DNA of 64,000 nucleotides from Peptococcaceae bacterium BRH_c8a (GTDB lineage: Bacteria; Bacillota; Desulfotomaculia; Desulfotomaculales; Desulfallaceae). The notes under the pieces are model-generated. The model saw only the letters and a program-made list of their open reading frames with translations. It was not told the origin of the DNA and made no database searches. Where the stretch lies: NCBI GenBank assembly GCA_000961575.1, contig LADP01000046.1, positions 62,001 through 126,000 on the forward strand, given 5' to 3'. Shown here piece after piece: positions 9,191-17,960 of this stretch. Every line of letters begins with the position of its first letter. The stretch's first letter is position 1. Position numbers and translations under genes: made by a program.

Positions 9191-9239
9191 TTACGTGCAC
9201 CTCCAACCAACCTGGGAGAGAACAGAATTTTTTTAGTAA

Positions 9240-9445
9240 TCAGAATTCAGTAGTCAGTAGTCAGAATATCTCAAGAATAGGGTTCTATGGCAATTGGCAA
9301 TGGTTGCGGAAAAACTTCGCAATTATTGGCTACTACAAACTATCGCAATTTCCGTTATGAATTAAGAAAAGGGGACACACCTCTGCTTATGGGTCGGGCT
9401 TTGGGGGTCGAGGAATGTCCCCTAATGACTCCTGACTCCTGAGTA
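9240..9445. repeat. Heptad bracket enclosing a GGGGACACACC element
   Basis: 9240-9267 (CAGAATTCAGTAGTCAG) and 9426-9445 (GACTCCTGACTCCTGA) are an inverted pair. Between them, 9371-9422 is a GGGGACACACCTCTGCTTA...GTCGAGGAATGTCCCC element also found at 54446-54497 (opposite orientation) and 56400-56450. It fills the rapZ-yvcK gap. Confidence 0.7.
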
Positions 9446-9457
9446 CTTCCCCTAAAG

Positions 9458-10324
9458 CTACCCCGTTTTGCCGATATCCCGGTGACGCACCGTCACCCGG
9501 TGGTCCTTTTGGCGCAGGATTTCTCCCAGCCGGTTGGCCAGGGCTACCGAGCGGTGCATTCCGCCGGTGCACCCGATGGCAATCATCAGAGTGGTTTTCC
9601 CTTCATCTATATAACGGGGGATTAAAAATTCCACCAGATCGGTGAACTTCTCCATAAATTGCACCGTAACCGGTGAGTTAAAAATAAAATCCCGTACCGG
9701 CGAATCATTCCCCGACATGGGCCGCATTACCGGGTCGTAGTGCGGATTGGGCAGGAACCGCACATCTATGACCAGGTCACTGTCCAGGGGGATGCCGTAC
9801 TTAAACCCGAAGGATATCACTGTAATCAGCAACTGAGATACTTCAGCATCATATTCAAAAAGCTCGGTCAGCTTCTCCTTTAACTGCTGGTTACTCAGGT
9901 CGGAGGTGTCAATAATCTTACCTGACCGCCCCCTGATTTCTTCCAGCAGTTGGCGTTCCTCCTGAATGTTGCGCAGCACCTCGCCGTGCCTGCCCAGGGG
10001 ATGCCGGCGGCGAGATTCCTTGTAACGCCGCACCAGCGTTTCGTCCGAGGCTTCCAGGAACAACACCTCGTAGCTCACGTCACCCCGTTCCAATTCGTCC
10101 AGCACTTCGGTCAGAGTTTGAAAAAACTCTCCACCCCGAATATCTACAACCAATGCTATATTATTAATATGCCGGCCTGATTGTGCACACAGCTCGGCAA
10201 ACTTGGGGATCAGGGCGGGTGGCAGGTTGTCCACACAAAAATATCCCATGTCCTCCAGGCAACGCAGTGCCTGAGTTTTACCGGCCCCGGAAAGACCGGT
10301 GACGATTACCATTCTCGCAGGCAT
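9458..10324 (-). CDS. rapZ: RNase adapter / nucleotide-binding protein RapZ (YvcJ)
   Basis: P-loop protein with Walker A GLSGAGKT at residues 10-17. The family motif [12 protein letters not shown] follows, and the C-terminal domain has [13 protein letters not shown] and [17 protein letters not shown]. In E. coli RapZ guides RNase E to a small RNA of amino-sugar metabolism. In Firmicutes the homologue YvcJ hydrolyses GTP/ATP and affects competence. The length of 288 aa is standard. GGGGTGG precedes the ATG. It is the first of the conserved rapZ-yvcK-whiA set. Confidence 0.95.
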   Translation of the reverse strand: MPARMVIVTGLSGAGKTQALRCLEDMGYFCVDNLPPALIPKFAELCAQSGRHINNIALVVDIRGGEFFQTLTEVLDELERGDVSYEVLFLEASDETLVRRYKESRRRHPLGRHGEVLRNIQEERQLLEEIRGRSGKIIDTSDLSNQQLKEKLTELFEYDAEVSQLLITVISFGFKYGIPLDSDLVIDVRFLPNPHYDPVMRPMSGNDSPVRDFIFNSPVTVQFMEKFTDLVEFLIPRYIDEGKTTLMIAIGCTGGMHRSVALANRLGEILRQKDHRVTVRHRDIGKTG

Positions 10325-10418
10325 TAAATTCCCACCCCTTTACCGGTTTTATTCATTATTTAACAGTATATTCCTGCATCAAACACCAGGTTTTTATGCT
10401 TATCTTAACCTTCAAAGA

Positions 10419-10446
10419 TAAGATCCTTCGCTACGCTCAGGATGAC
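10419..10446. repeat. GTCATCCTGAGC...GAAGGATCTT repeat
   Basis: AAGATCCTTCGCTACGCTCAGGATGAC between the PHP gene and rapZ. One of eight loci of this family in the window (others 16984, 31029, 40963, 48151, 48549, 51624, 59203). Confidence 0.8.
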
Positions 10447-10454
10447 AATCCCAA

Positions 10455-11189
10455 TTAATGTTTGCGCGCGTTCAGTACCTGTTCCGGCGGCACGTTGTAC
10501 TTTTCTAATAAAGCCGCCCCTTCGGCTAAATTGCCCACGTTTTTTGGAAAATGGGCATCACTGTTTACCACCAGCGGCACGTCCCGGCGCAGCGCCGCCC
10601 GCACCACTTCGTCACGGTAATACCGGTGTCCCACGTTTATTTCCATGGCACAGCCTGATTCGGCACACGCCCCGGCCACCGCGTCCAGATCCACCGCCAT
10701 CATCAAATCCGGGTGGCTGACGAAGGTCAGCGGGTTACGTCGGATGGCTTCCACCAGCGCCACCGTGTTGGCCTCGCGCATCCGCTCCCGCACCAGGGAG
10801 GTGGCTCGCCCCACCTGGTTGGGCAGAATCCAGGTGAAAGTCTCCCACCAGGGTACACACCACACCTGGGGATGCAGTCCGGCAATCACAATATCCAGTT
10901 CCTCAATAATCTGCCGGGGAATGTCCAGTTCACCGTTTAGCCCGATTACGTTGGCCTCGGCCCCAACCAGCACCCGTACCGGATATTTTGCACTCAACCG
11001 GGCGGCTTCTTGCTTAATTTCCAGGTACACTTGGGCATCCCGCACGCCGATAAACATACCCCGGGGGCCGTGGTCGGTGATGGCCACCTCATCCAAACCG
11101 CGCTTCGCTGCGGCGATCACCATATCTTCAGGGGTGGCATGTCCATCGCTATAAATGGTATGCATGTGCCAATCGGCGTATAACCGCAC
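10455..11189 (-). CDS. PHP-domain phosphoesterase (YcdX/histidinol-phosphatase-like)
   Basis: Metal-dependent phosphoesterase of the PHP family. It opens with the metal-binding motif DWHMHTIYSDGH (His8, His10), then AITDHGPRGMF, HPQVWCVP, FVSHPDLMM and a C-terminal VNSDAHFPKNVG. The 244-aa length and motif spacing fit YcdX/HisJ-type proteins. The substrate is unknown, and no histidine-biosynthesis gene is near. Start is a GTG at 11189 ten bases after GGAGG. It is divergent from pgi. Confidence 0.85.
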   Translation of the reverse strand: MRLYADWHMHTIYSDGHATPEDMVIAAAKRGLDEVAITDHGPRGMFIGVRDAQVYLEIKQEAARLSAKYPVRVLVGAEANVIGLNGELDIPRQIIEELDIVIAGLHPQVWCVPWWETFTWILPNQVGRATSLVRERMREANTVALVEAIRRNPLTFVSHPDLMMAVDLDAVAGACAESGCAMEINVGHRYYRDEVVRAALRRDVPLVVNSDAHFPKNVGNLAEGAALLEKYNVPPEQVLNARKH

Positions 11190-11351
11190 CCGTACGGTAC
11201 CTCCATTACTATCCTATTTCAACCGCCTATTTCAATAAAAAAACGGAGTTTTTACACCCCAAACTTAACGCTATTGTAACACAATCATACGTAAATCAAT
11301 ACATCAGGGCGTTTCGCCGACATTAGCTTATGCACGCCGCACAGCCGCACC

Positions 11352-11381
11352 TTGACAAATGTTGGATAAAACCTTTATAAG
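11352..11381 (+). promoter_or_regulatory. Sigma-A promoter for pgi
   Basis: TTGACA, an 18-base spacer and TATAAG, about 50 bp upstream of the pgi start. This is the clearest vegetative promoter in the window. Confidence 0.7.
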
Positions 11382-11432
11382 TAAAGTACAATAAAGAACA
11401 GATGATTTATTAAACAAAGGATGTGACTTAAA

Positions 11433-12833
11433 TTGCTTAAAGTGCAAGAACTAATCAGCGTCGACATCGGCCATCTGTTAAAAGAGGAAGGCAGCGCCGA
11501 TTTTGTGGCGTATTCAGAATACGAAGTATTCGGTGCCCAATACGGTGATTCCTTTAGGGAATTTCAGGCCTCACTGCGGGCTAAACAGTCGCCCATGACC
11601 CTTTCCCTGGCCGAGGATCAAGCCATTCCCGGCCTTAAACAACTAGCCGGGGAGTTGGCTCAAAAGTATGAGAATGTGCTGGTACTGGGTATCGGCGGCT
11701 CAGCGCTGGGAGCCCGGGCCATTATGCAGTTCCTGCGCGGGCCTTACTACAACCTGGAAAACCAGCGTCCCCGGCTGTTTATCCTGGATAACCTGGATCC
11801 TGCCCTGGTGAGCCAGTTGGAACAGATCATCGACATGGGCAAGACCGCCGTAATCTACGTCAGTAAGTCGGGTTCCACCCCGGAAACGGCGGCGCTGTTT
11901 ATCCACTTCTACAGCAAGTACCGGGAAGCCGGGGGTGACGTTAAAGACATCGTCATCTGCTGTGATGAGGCCGAAAACGGCATCAACCGCATTGCCCGGG
12001 AACTGGGGTGCCACCTGCTGCACATCCCCCGTAATCTGGGGGGGCGGTACTCGGCACTTTCCTCGGTGGGCTTTTTGCCGGCGGAAATCGTCGGTATCGA
12101 CAGCGCCGCCCTGCTGGCCGGAGCCGCCGCGATGCATAAGTATATTGCACAAACCCCGCTGGAAGAAAACGCGGTGTTTGCTCTGGGCGCCTGCCTGTTC
12201 GAGCTGACCGGCAGGGGTAAGTCCATTCACGCGTTGTTCAACTACAGCAGTTTTCTTTACGAGTTTGGACTGTGGTTCGTCCAGCTGTGGGCGGAAAGCG
12301 TGGGTAAAAAATTGTCCCTGGATGGCGAGGTTGTCCACGCCGGCACCACCCCGCTGACCAGTCTGGGGGCTACCGACCAGCATTCCATCCTGCAGCTGTT
12401 TAAAGAAGGGCCCGCAGATAAAGTATACGGCTTCGTAAAAATAGATGACATGCCCGGGGAAATCAAGCTCGGCGCCGAGTTCCCCGGTGAAAAGGAGTAT
12501 GCCTATTTTGCCGGTCATAATATGAGCGAGCAGCTGCACATCGAGCAGTTGGCCACCGAAATGAGCCTGGTTGGGGCCGGGAGGCCCTGCTACAGCATCA
12601 CCCTGCGGGATATTTCCCCCGAAGTGCTGGGCGCGCTGTTCTACTTCTACGAATCCCTGGTGGTGTTTAGCGCCAAATTGTGGCGCATCAACCCCTTTGA
12701 CCAGCCCGGCGTGGAAGAAGGCAAGAATATCACTTACGCCCTGATGGGCCGGGAAGACTACAGTCACCGGCGCGAAGAATACCAGCAGGCGGTGGAACAG
12801 TACGACCGGGAACGCCGTATTTTTCGGGTTTAA
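11433..12833 (+). CDS. pgi: Glucose-6-phosphate isomerase
   Basis: Interconverts glucose 6-phosphate and fructose 6-phosphate in the cytoplasm. The SIS-fold motifs are VLGIGGSALGARA, VIYVSKSGSTPETAA and, toward the end, HAGTTPLTSLGATDQHS. About 466 aa, the short bacterial form. It starts at a TTG, with AAAGGATG upstream and no in-frame ATG/GTG nearby. It is monocistronic or leads into the flavoprotein 65 bp downstream. A frame is also open antisense to it (11700-12884), a coding shadow. Confidence 0.95.
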   Translation: MLKVQELISVDIGHLLKEEGSADFVAYSEYEVFGAQYGDSFREFQASLRAKQSPMTLSLAEDQAIPGLKQLAGELAQKYENVLVLGIGGSALGARAIMQFLRGPYYNLENQRPRLFILDNLDPALVSQLEQIIDMGKTAVIYVSKSGSTPETAALFIHFYSKYREAGGDVKDIVICCDEAENGINRIARELGCHLLHIPRNLGGRYSALSSVGFLPAEIVGIDSAALLAGAAAMHKYIAQTPLEENAVFALGACLFELTGRGKSIHALFNYSSFLYEFGLWFVQLWAESVGKKLSLDGEVVHAGTTPLTSLGATDQHSILQLFKEGPADKVYGFVKIDDMPGEIKLGAEFPGEKEYAYFAGHNMSEQLHIEQLATEMSLVGAGRPCYSITLRDISPEVLGALFYFYESLVVFSAKLWRINPFDQPGVEEGKNITYALMGREDYSHRREEYQQAVEQYDRERRIFRV

Positions 12834-12899
12834 ACCCTGCACAATCAGTGGGGTTTCATATAGCTTGACATGCTGCACTCTCATTGGAGGATAATTATA

Positions 12900-13532
12900 T
12901 TGAAAATTTTAGGTATTGTTGGAAGCAAAAGAAAAAATGGTAATACTTATAGTCTAGTACAAGAGGCTCTTAGAGTGGCCCAAGAAGAAGGTGCAACAAC
13001 AAAATTAATTATTCTCGGTGATTATTCCATCAAAGATTGCACAGGTTGTGAAGGGTGTAAAGACACTTATAAGTGCGTAATTAATGATGATATGCAAAAA
13101 ATATATCCCCTTCTTTTGGAGGCGGATGGTATTATTTTAGGCTCACCTACCTACTTTTATAATATATCAGCTGACATGAAAGCTTTTATTGACAGGTGTT
13201 ATTGTTTTGAAGTATTTGCAGAAGATGACCGTTCTTGTTGGTTGAGTATTAATGAGGCATTGGGAGGCAAATATGCAGCTGTAATTGCTGTTTGTGAGCA
13301 GCAGGACGAAAAAGACATGGGATTTACCCCTAAAGCAATGTCTAAGCCGTTGGAAGCCCTGGGGTATAGGGTAGTAGATACGGTTAAAGTCTTTAATCTT
13401 TTTAAAGCTGGTGAAGCTTTAAAAGATAACAAATCATTGGAGCACGCCAGTAAAGCTGGGGAAAGATTAGTGAGAACAATAAAGCTCAAGAAAGATGTCG
13501 AAACCAAAATTAAAGAGTTAAAGATAGGGTAA
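12900..13532 (+). CDS. Iron-sulfur flavoprotein / NADPH-dependent FMN reductase family
   Basis: Flavodoxin-fold protein of 210 aa. The N-terminus LGIVGSKRKNGNTYSLV is the FMN phosphate loop. DCTGCEGCKDTYKC (C-x2-C-x2-C-x5-C) is the compact cluster motif of Isf-type iron-sulfur flavoproteins, and LGSPTYFYNISADMKAFIDR is the second FMN-contact motif. Such proteins shuttle electrons between ferredoxin-type donors and oxidants; the partner here is unknown. The TTG at 12900 lies nine bases after TTGGAGG and starts at the conserved beta-strand; an ATG at 12870 lacks a ribosome site. The gene is clearly more AT-rich than its neighbours, consistent with recent acquisition. Confidence 0.85.
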   Translation: MKILGIVGSKRKNGNTYSLVQEALRVAQEEGATTKLIILGDYSIKDCTGCEGCKDTYKCVINDDMQKIYPLLLEADGIILGSPTYFYNISADMKAFIDRCYCFEVFAEDDRSCWLSINEALGGKYAAVIAVCEQQDEKDMGFTPKAMSKPLEALGYRVVDTVKVFNLFKAGEALKDNKSLEHASKAGERLVRTIKLKKDVETKIKELKIG

Positions 13533-13571
13533 AATTCATAAAAATCTAACATGCTGTGTAGAGTCTACACT

Positions 13572-13602
13572 ACGCCCCGCATTAAAGCCGGGGCGTTTTT
13601 TG
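13572..13602 (+). terminator. Rho-independent terminator after the flavoprotein gene
   Basis: ACGCCCCGCATTAAAGCCGGGGCG followed by TTTTTT, 40 bp past the stop. It also faces the convergent glucosidase gene. Confidence 0.9.
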
Positions 13603-13658
13603 CAACAACTAAAGCTTTATGTGGCATAAACCCGGGCTCCTGGCCGTTACCGTAACCA

Positions 13659-15680
13659 CTAAGCATCGGCGCCGTTGGCTGCTGTCCTTGCCAGCCGCTC
13701 CCGGCCGGGTGGCTGCACTTCCATATAATCCTCAACATAAGCCCGCAGCACTTCGGCGGTGCCCCAGGCCTGGGCGAAACAGCCCCGAGGGGTCACCGGC
13801 TCGTCGCCGTCGAAGATTTCCGATACGTGCCCCACACCATGCTGACGCAGGTGATCACTAAACGGAAGCAAAAACCGCCCGGCCTGCTCCCGGGTCTGCG
13901 GGGAGTAACCATAAGCTTTGCGGTAAGCGGTGACAAAAGGCCCCATCAGCCAGCTCCAGGCAGTACCTTGGTGGTAAGCGCCGTCACGCTGCAGTTGGTT
14001 GCCGCCGTAACGGCTTCGGTATTCCGGATCGGCAGGCTCCAGGCTGCGCAGCCCGTAGGTGGCGTACAAGATTTGCCAGGCGCGCCCCACCACTTGCCGG
14101 GCAATTTCACCCCGTACGGGGCAAAAGGGCAGGCTCACCGCAATGACCTGGTTGGGCCGGAACCGAATATCGGGCCCTTGCTGCCCAATTACATCGTAAA
14201 GGTAACCGCCCTGCTGGTAATAAAAAGCCCGGTTAAAACTCTCACCCACCCGGCCGGTCAGACCAGGACGGGACACCTGTTGGCCAAATACACTGTCCAG
14301 CAATTCCAGCACCCGCAGCGCGTTATACCACAGGGCGTTAATCTCCACCGCCTTGCCATGCCGGGGCGTAACCACCCAGTCGCCAACCTTGGCATCCATC
14401 CAGGTAAGCTGCAGCCCGAGTTCGCCGGCTGTAATTAGCCCGTCTTCATCCATGTGGATGTTAAACTCGGTTCCCTCTATATGTCTATCAACGATATCCC
14501 TTAATACCGGGTAAATATGCTCCTGCACAAAATCAAAATCAGCGGTGTACTCCAGGTACTTGTAGACTGCGTGGAAAAACCACAGCGAAGCGTCCACAGT
14601 GTTGTAGGCCGGTTCTTCGCCAGCGTCGGGAAACACGTTGGGCAGCAGGCCGTTTTTGGCATACCGGGCAAAGGTAAGCAGTATTTCGGCGGCGTCACTG
14701 TATCTGCCGGTGACCAGGGTCAAGCCCGGCAGGGCAATCATGGTGTCCCGGCCCCAGTCGTTGAACCAGGGATAACCGGCAATGACTGTCTTGGTACCGG
14801 TGGAACGGCGCTCGACGATAAATGCGTCAGCGGAAAGGGTCAGTTGGCGGGCCAGCCTGTCGTCTAAGCCGGTCTGCTCAGCCAAATGCTGCAGCCTGAG
14901 CATCTCTGCGGCCAGCAGCGCGGGGCCGTCCGGGAGCGGTGCTGCCTCCTCAACACTGGCCACCACCGTGACAGTCTTTTCTTCCCCCGGGGCCAGCCGC
15001 ACCGCAAATTCACCGGGCAGATAGTGATCTTCATAGGGGTGCTGCCCCCGCTCCTGTTCCTCGGTGTAAAACATCCCCCGGTACCAGCCATCGCCGGGCA
15101 CGTATTCCCCTTCGTTTATGTATAGCTGCAAATCGGGCACTTCCGGGACGGTGCTGATACACGTGCCCCGCTCCAACGGCTGCTGGTTGAACGAAACCCG
15201 GCCCGCTTCGGTAGTCCAGTGAAAATCACGGCTGTTAACCAAAGGCCGCAGGTGCAGCACCGCCGGCTGGCTGCCGTTGATCACCCGGTACAAAATTACC
15301 GTAGTGTTTTGGCCGTACACCATGAACACCCGCTTTTCCAGGAACATGTCCGCGAAACTGTAAGTAAAGAGGGGCAGGGGATCCAGCGCCACCCGCTGCA
15401 GGTGGATAGAGCCGGATTCCACCACCCCGTCACCGGTGTGGTTGACGGCCAGGTTGTAAAAAAGGCCGCCGGCCTCTACCCGCTCATCCAGCTTGGCTAA
15501 CAGCACAGTGCGGCGCACCGGCGGCGTCAGGGCGGCCACCAGCAAACCGTGGTACTTGCGGGTGTTGGCTCCAATTAAAGTGCTCGCGGCGTACCCGCCC
15601 AAACCGTTGGTCACCAGCCACTCCCGGCTGATGCCCTCTTCAAAACTAGACCAATCGCCCTTGCCAAACTCTAAATCCAC
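13659..15680 (-). CDS. Amylo-alpha-1,6-glucosidase / glycogen debranching enzyme (GDE_C family)
   Basis: Predicted cytoplasmic glycosidase acting on alpha-1,6 branches of glycogen or related glucans. The N-terminal beta-sandwich domain (about 1-280; WLVTNGLGGYAASTL near residue 25) is followed by an (alpha/alpha)6 catalytic barrel containing AGYPWFNDWGRDTMIALPGL, NTVDASLWFFHA, TWMDAKVGDWVVTPRHGKAVEINALWYN and YHQGTAWSWLMGPF. These are characteristic of archaeal/bacterial GDE_C proteins (GH133-type). 673 aa, complete. Start is GTG at 15680 after GGGGGTGG. The nearby ROK kinase and pgi suggest a route from glycogen to glucose 6-phosphate to fructose 6-phosphate. Confidence 0.88.
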   Translation of the reverse strand: MDLEFGKGDWSSFEEGISREWLVTNGLGGYAASTLIGANTRKYHGLLVAALTPPVRRTVLLAKLDERVEAGGLFYNLAVNHTGDGVVESGSIHLQRVALDPLPLFTYSFADMFLEKRVFMVYGQNTTVILYRVINGSQPAVLHLRPLVNSRDFHWTTEAGRVSFNQQPLERGTCISTVPEVPDLQLYINEGEYVPGDGWYRGMFYTEEQERGQHPYEDHYLPGEFAVRLAPGEEKTVTVVASVEEAAPLPDGPALLAAEMLRLQHLAEQTGLDDRLARQLTLSADAFIVERRSTGTKTVIAGYPWFNDWGRDTMIALPGLTLVTGRYSDAAEILLTFARYAKNGLLPNVFPDAGEEPAYNTVDASLWFFHAVYKYLEYTADFDFVQEHIYPVLRDIVDRHIEGTEFNIHMDEDGLITAGELGLQLTWMDAKVGDWVVTPRHGKAVEINALWYNALRVLELLDSVFGQQVSRPGLTGRVGESFNRAFYYQQGGYLYDVIGQQGPDIRFRPNQVIAVSLPFCPVRGEIARQVVGRAWQILYATYGLRSLEPADPEYRSRYGGNQLQRDGAYHQGTAWSWLMGPFVTAYRKAYGYSPQTREQAGRFLLPFSDHLRQHGVGHVSEIFDGDEPVTPRGCFAQAWGTAEVLRAYVEDYMEVQPPGRERLARTAANGADA

Positions 15681-15710
15681 AAATCCACCCCCGGGGAAGA
15701 CTTTTAAATG

Positions 15711-15907
<197 letters not shown>

Positions 15908-15912
15908 TTTCC

Positions 15913-16875
15913 CTAAGTCCTTTCCAGTGCCAGGGCCACTGCGCCCAGCGCGCCGGCGTCCCCGCCCAGTGATCCCCGTACCACGCGCACCGCTGCCAGC
16001 GATGACTCCAGCGTCCGGCGGTGCACTTCCGTTAACATGGCGTCCCAGAGCGCGGCTGTCGACTGGATGCAACCGCCCCCCAGCACCACTGCCGATGGGT
16101 TAAGTAGATTTATTACCCCCGCCACGGCAATGCCTAGGTACCGGCCGGCATCCCGCAGGATCACCACAGCCTCGGCGTCTCCCGCCACAGCTGCTACCGA
16201 CACCGACCGGGCCGAAACCTGCTCGGCATCACCGCCGGCAGCGGCCAGAATCCCGGCCCCACGGCCGTCGTCCACCAATGCCCGGGCCCGCAGAGCAATG
16301 GCTGTACCCGATGATACCGCTTCCAGGCACCCGGCGTTACCGCAGTTACAAACCGGCCCGTCAGGGGCCACCGTTACGTGGCCAATTTCTCCAGCCCCTC
16401 CACCGGCGCCGTGGTAAACCCGCCCGTCCATAATTAAGCCACCGCCCACACCGGTGCTGACGGTTATATATATCATGTGGTCTGCATCCCGACCGGCGCC
16501 GTAAACGTGCTCACCCAGCGCCGCCAAGTTAGCATCGTTGTCCAAGTAAACCGGCAGTTTCAGCCGTTCACTCATAATGGTACCCAGCGGGACATTCTTC
16601 CACCCCAGGTTGGGGGCGAAAAAAACCAAACCCCTGTCCGGATCCAGCGGGCCCGGGGCGCCGACACCCACAGCGCTTATTTTACCGGCAGGCGCGCCGG
16701 ACATGCGCATCGTTTCGTGCACCGATTCCACTATGGTGTCAATCACATAATCTTGCCCGCGCCGGGCATGAGTGGACACCTTAACCCGGGCCAGCACCTG
16801 GCCAGCCCGATCCGCAAGTACAGTAAGAATTTTGGTGCCGCCCAGGTCTACCCCCGCCACCAACTCTCCGGCCAT
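15913..16875 (-). CDS. ROK-family glucokinase
   Basis: Phosphorylates glucose (or a related hexose) with ATP. ATP-binding DLGGTKI is at the N-terminus and the sugar site is LDNDANLAALGE. The ROK signature follows (GEIGHVTV...), with the zinc-binding CNCGNAGCLE. 320 aa, normal for ROK kinases. There is no N-terminal HTH, so it is an enzyme rather than a NagC-type repressor. GGGAGG seven bases upstream supports the ATG at 16875. Predicted to feed glucose released by the adjacent debranching-type enzyme into glycolysis. Confidence 0.9.
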   Translation of the reverse strand: MAGELVAGVDLGGTKILTVLADRAGQVLARVKVSTHARRGQDYVIDTIVESVHETMRMSGAPAGKISAVGVGAPGPLDPDRGLVFFAPNLGWKNVPLGTIMSERLKLPVYLDNDANLAALGEHVYGAGRDADHMIYITVSTGVGGGLIMDGRVYHGAGGGAGEIGHVTVAPDGPVCNCGNAGCLEAVSSGTAIALRARALVDDGRGAGILAAAGGDAEQVSARSVSVAAVAGDAEAVVILRDAGRYLGIAVAGVINLLNPSAVVLGGGCIQSTAALWDAMLTEVHRRTLESSLAAVRVVRGSLGGDAGALGAVALALERT

Positions 16876-16983
16876 AGCATAACCTCCCGGTTGAAAAACA
16901 GCTCATTACAAACAAATCATCATTAATGCCGATTCCATAAGTATGCCCGGCTCATCCCGGCATTCACCGGGTATCAAAGAATA

Positions 16984-17017
16984 AAGATAAGATCCTTCGC
17001 TACGCTCAGGATGACCA
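16984..17017. repeat. GTCATCCTGAGC...GAAGGATCTT repeat
   Basis: AAGATAAGATCCTTCGCTAC...CAGGATGAC unit between the ROK kinase and the HAD phosphatase; nearly identical to 10419-10446. Confidence 0.8.
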
Positions 17018-17061
17018 TCCCTAAAGTCTATTCACTGGGTATTATCTACATTAATGGCCTT

Positions 17062-17871
17062 CTAACTTAAGATAAATTTTTCCACCACGTCGGCCACGCC
17101 GCAATCTTCGTTGGTGGGACATATGTAATCAGCTTTTTTTATAATTTCCGGGCGGGCGTTACCCACCGCCACGCCCAACCCGGCATACTCAATCATCTCC
17201 AGATCGTTGTAGGTATCCCCCACCGCGATAATCTCCTGCCGCCGCAGTCCGTAGTGACCGGCAATGGATTCCAGGGCATGGCCCTTGTGGCCATCGGGGT
17301 GCGCAAACTCCAGGAAATGCGGCTTGGACTTGTTGATATGCAAGCGGTCACCAAAAATAGATCGCGCCTGGGCCGCCAATTCGTCCAACTGTGCTTCCCC
17401 GGCCACCACCAGTACCTTGGTGGGATCCTCGTTGCGCTCCTTTAGGAAACGACCCAGGTCACCCACCACTCCCAGTGGCACGCTGGAGTGGGCCGCGTAG
17501 CGCTCGCCTTCAGGGGTACGCTCGGCCACAAACAGCAAATCGTCTACATAAATGTTAACGTGATAGCCGTAGCCTTTAACCAGTTCAATTAGTTCCCGGG
17601 CCAGGTTCAGGGGCACCGGCCGGTGGAACAAGGTCTCCCCGGTAACCGCATGCCGAACCAGAGCCCCCTGGTATGTAATCAAATAATCCTGAATGCCCAG
17701 CTGCTGCGCATAAGGCTTCGCCGAGCGAAACATGCGCCCGGTGGCCAGGGTCACCCGCACACCGGCCTCACGCGCCTGCTCCACAGCCCGGCGAGAGCGC
17801 TCCGGAATCTGCAGCCTGGCATTCAGCAGCGTGTCGTCTAGATCCAAAGCCAATAGTTTATATATGCTCAA
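17062..17871 (-). CDS. Cof-type HAD-IIB phosphatase
   Basis: Cytoplasmic haloacid-dehalogenase-fold phosphatase of about 269 aa. Motif I is LALDLDDTLLN (Asp nucleophile). Motif II is in VTLATGRMF and motif III/IV is HKGHALESIAGHYG...IIAVGDTYNDLEMI. The inserted C2B cap, between about residues 85 and 185, is typical of Cof proteins that dephosphorylate sugar phosphates, flavin or PLP precursors. The substrate is not predictable. It starts at a TTG (17871) after GGGAGGTGG; the sequence upstream is a truncated copy of the 230-290 bp element. Confidence 0.88.
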   Translation of the reverse strand: MSIYKLLALDLDDTLLNARLQIPERSRRAVEQAREAGVRVTLATGRMFRSAKPYAQQLGIQDYLITYQGALVRHAVTGETLFHRPVPLNLARELIELVKGYGYHVNIYVDDLLFVAERTPEGERYAAHSSVPLGVVGDLGRFLKERNEDPTKVLVVAGEAQLDELAAQARSIFGDRLHINKSKPHFLEFAHPDGHKGHALESIAGHYGLRRQEIIAVGDTYNDLEMIEYAGLGVAVGNARPEIIKKADYICPTNEDCGVADVVEKFILS

Positions 17872-17890
17872 TCTGCCACCTCCCTATGAG

Positions 17891-17949
17891 TAGCGGAGCG
17901 ATATCACCGGAGCGCCGCGCCCACTACAACCAACTTTAAAAGTATTTTC
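17891..17949 (-). repeat. Truncated copy of the 230-290 bp intergenic element
   Basis: Read on the minus strand it has AAAATACTTTTAAAGTTGG, then the GGCGCGGCGCTCCGGTGATATCG arm of the element, and stops after GCTCCGC. Only the first ~58 bp remain, ending next to the ribosome site of the HAD phosphatase. Confidence 0.8.
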
Positions 17950-17960
17950 ATGTATCATCT

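Noticed and set aside
11700-12884. 394-codon open frame antisense to pgi
   Set aside because: Coding shadow: pgi is a certain gene with strong motifs and promoter; the antisense frame has no family features or ribosome site.
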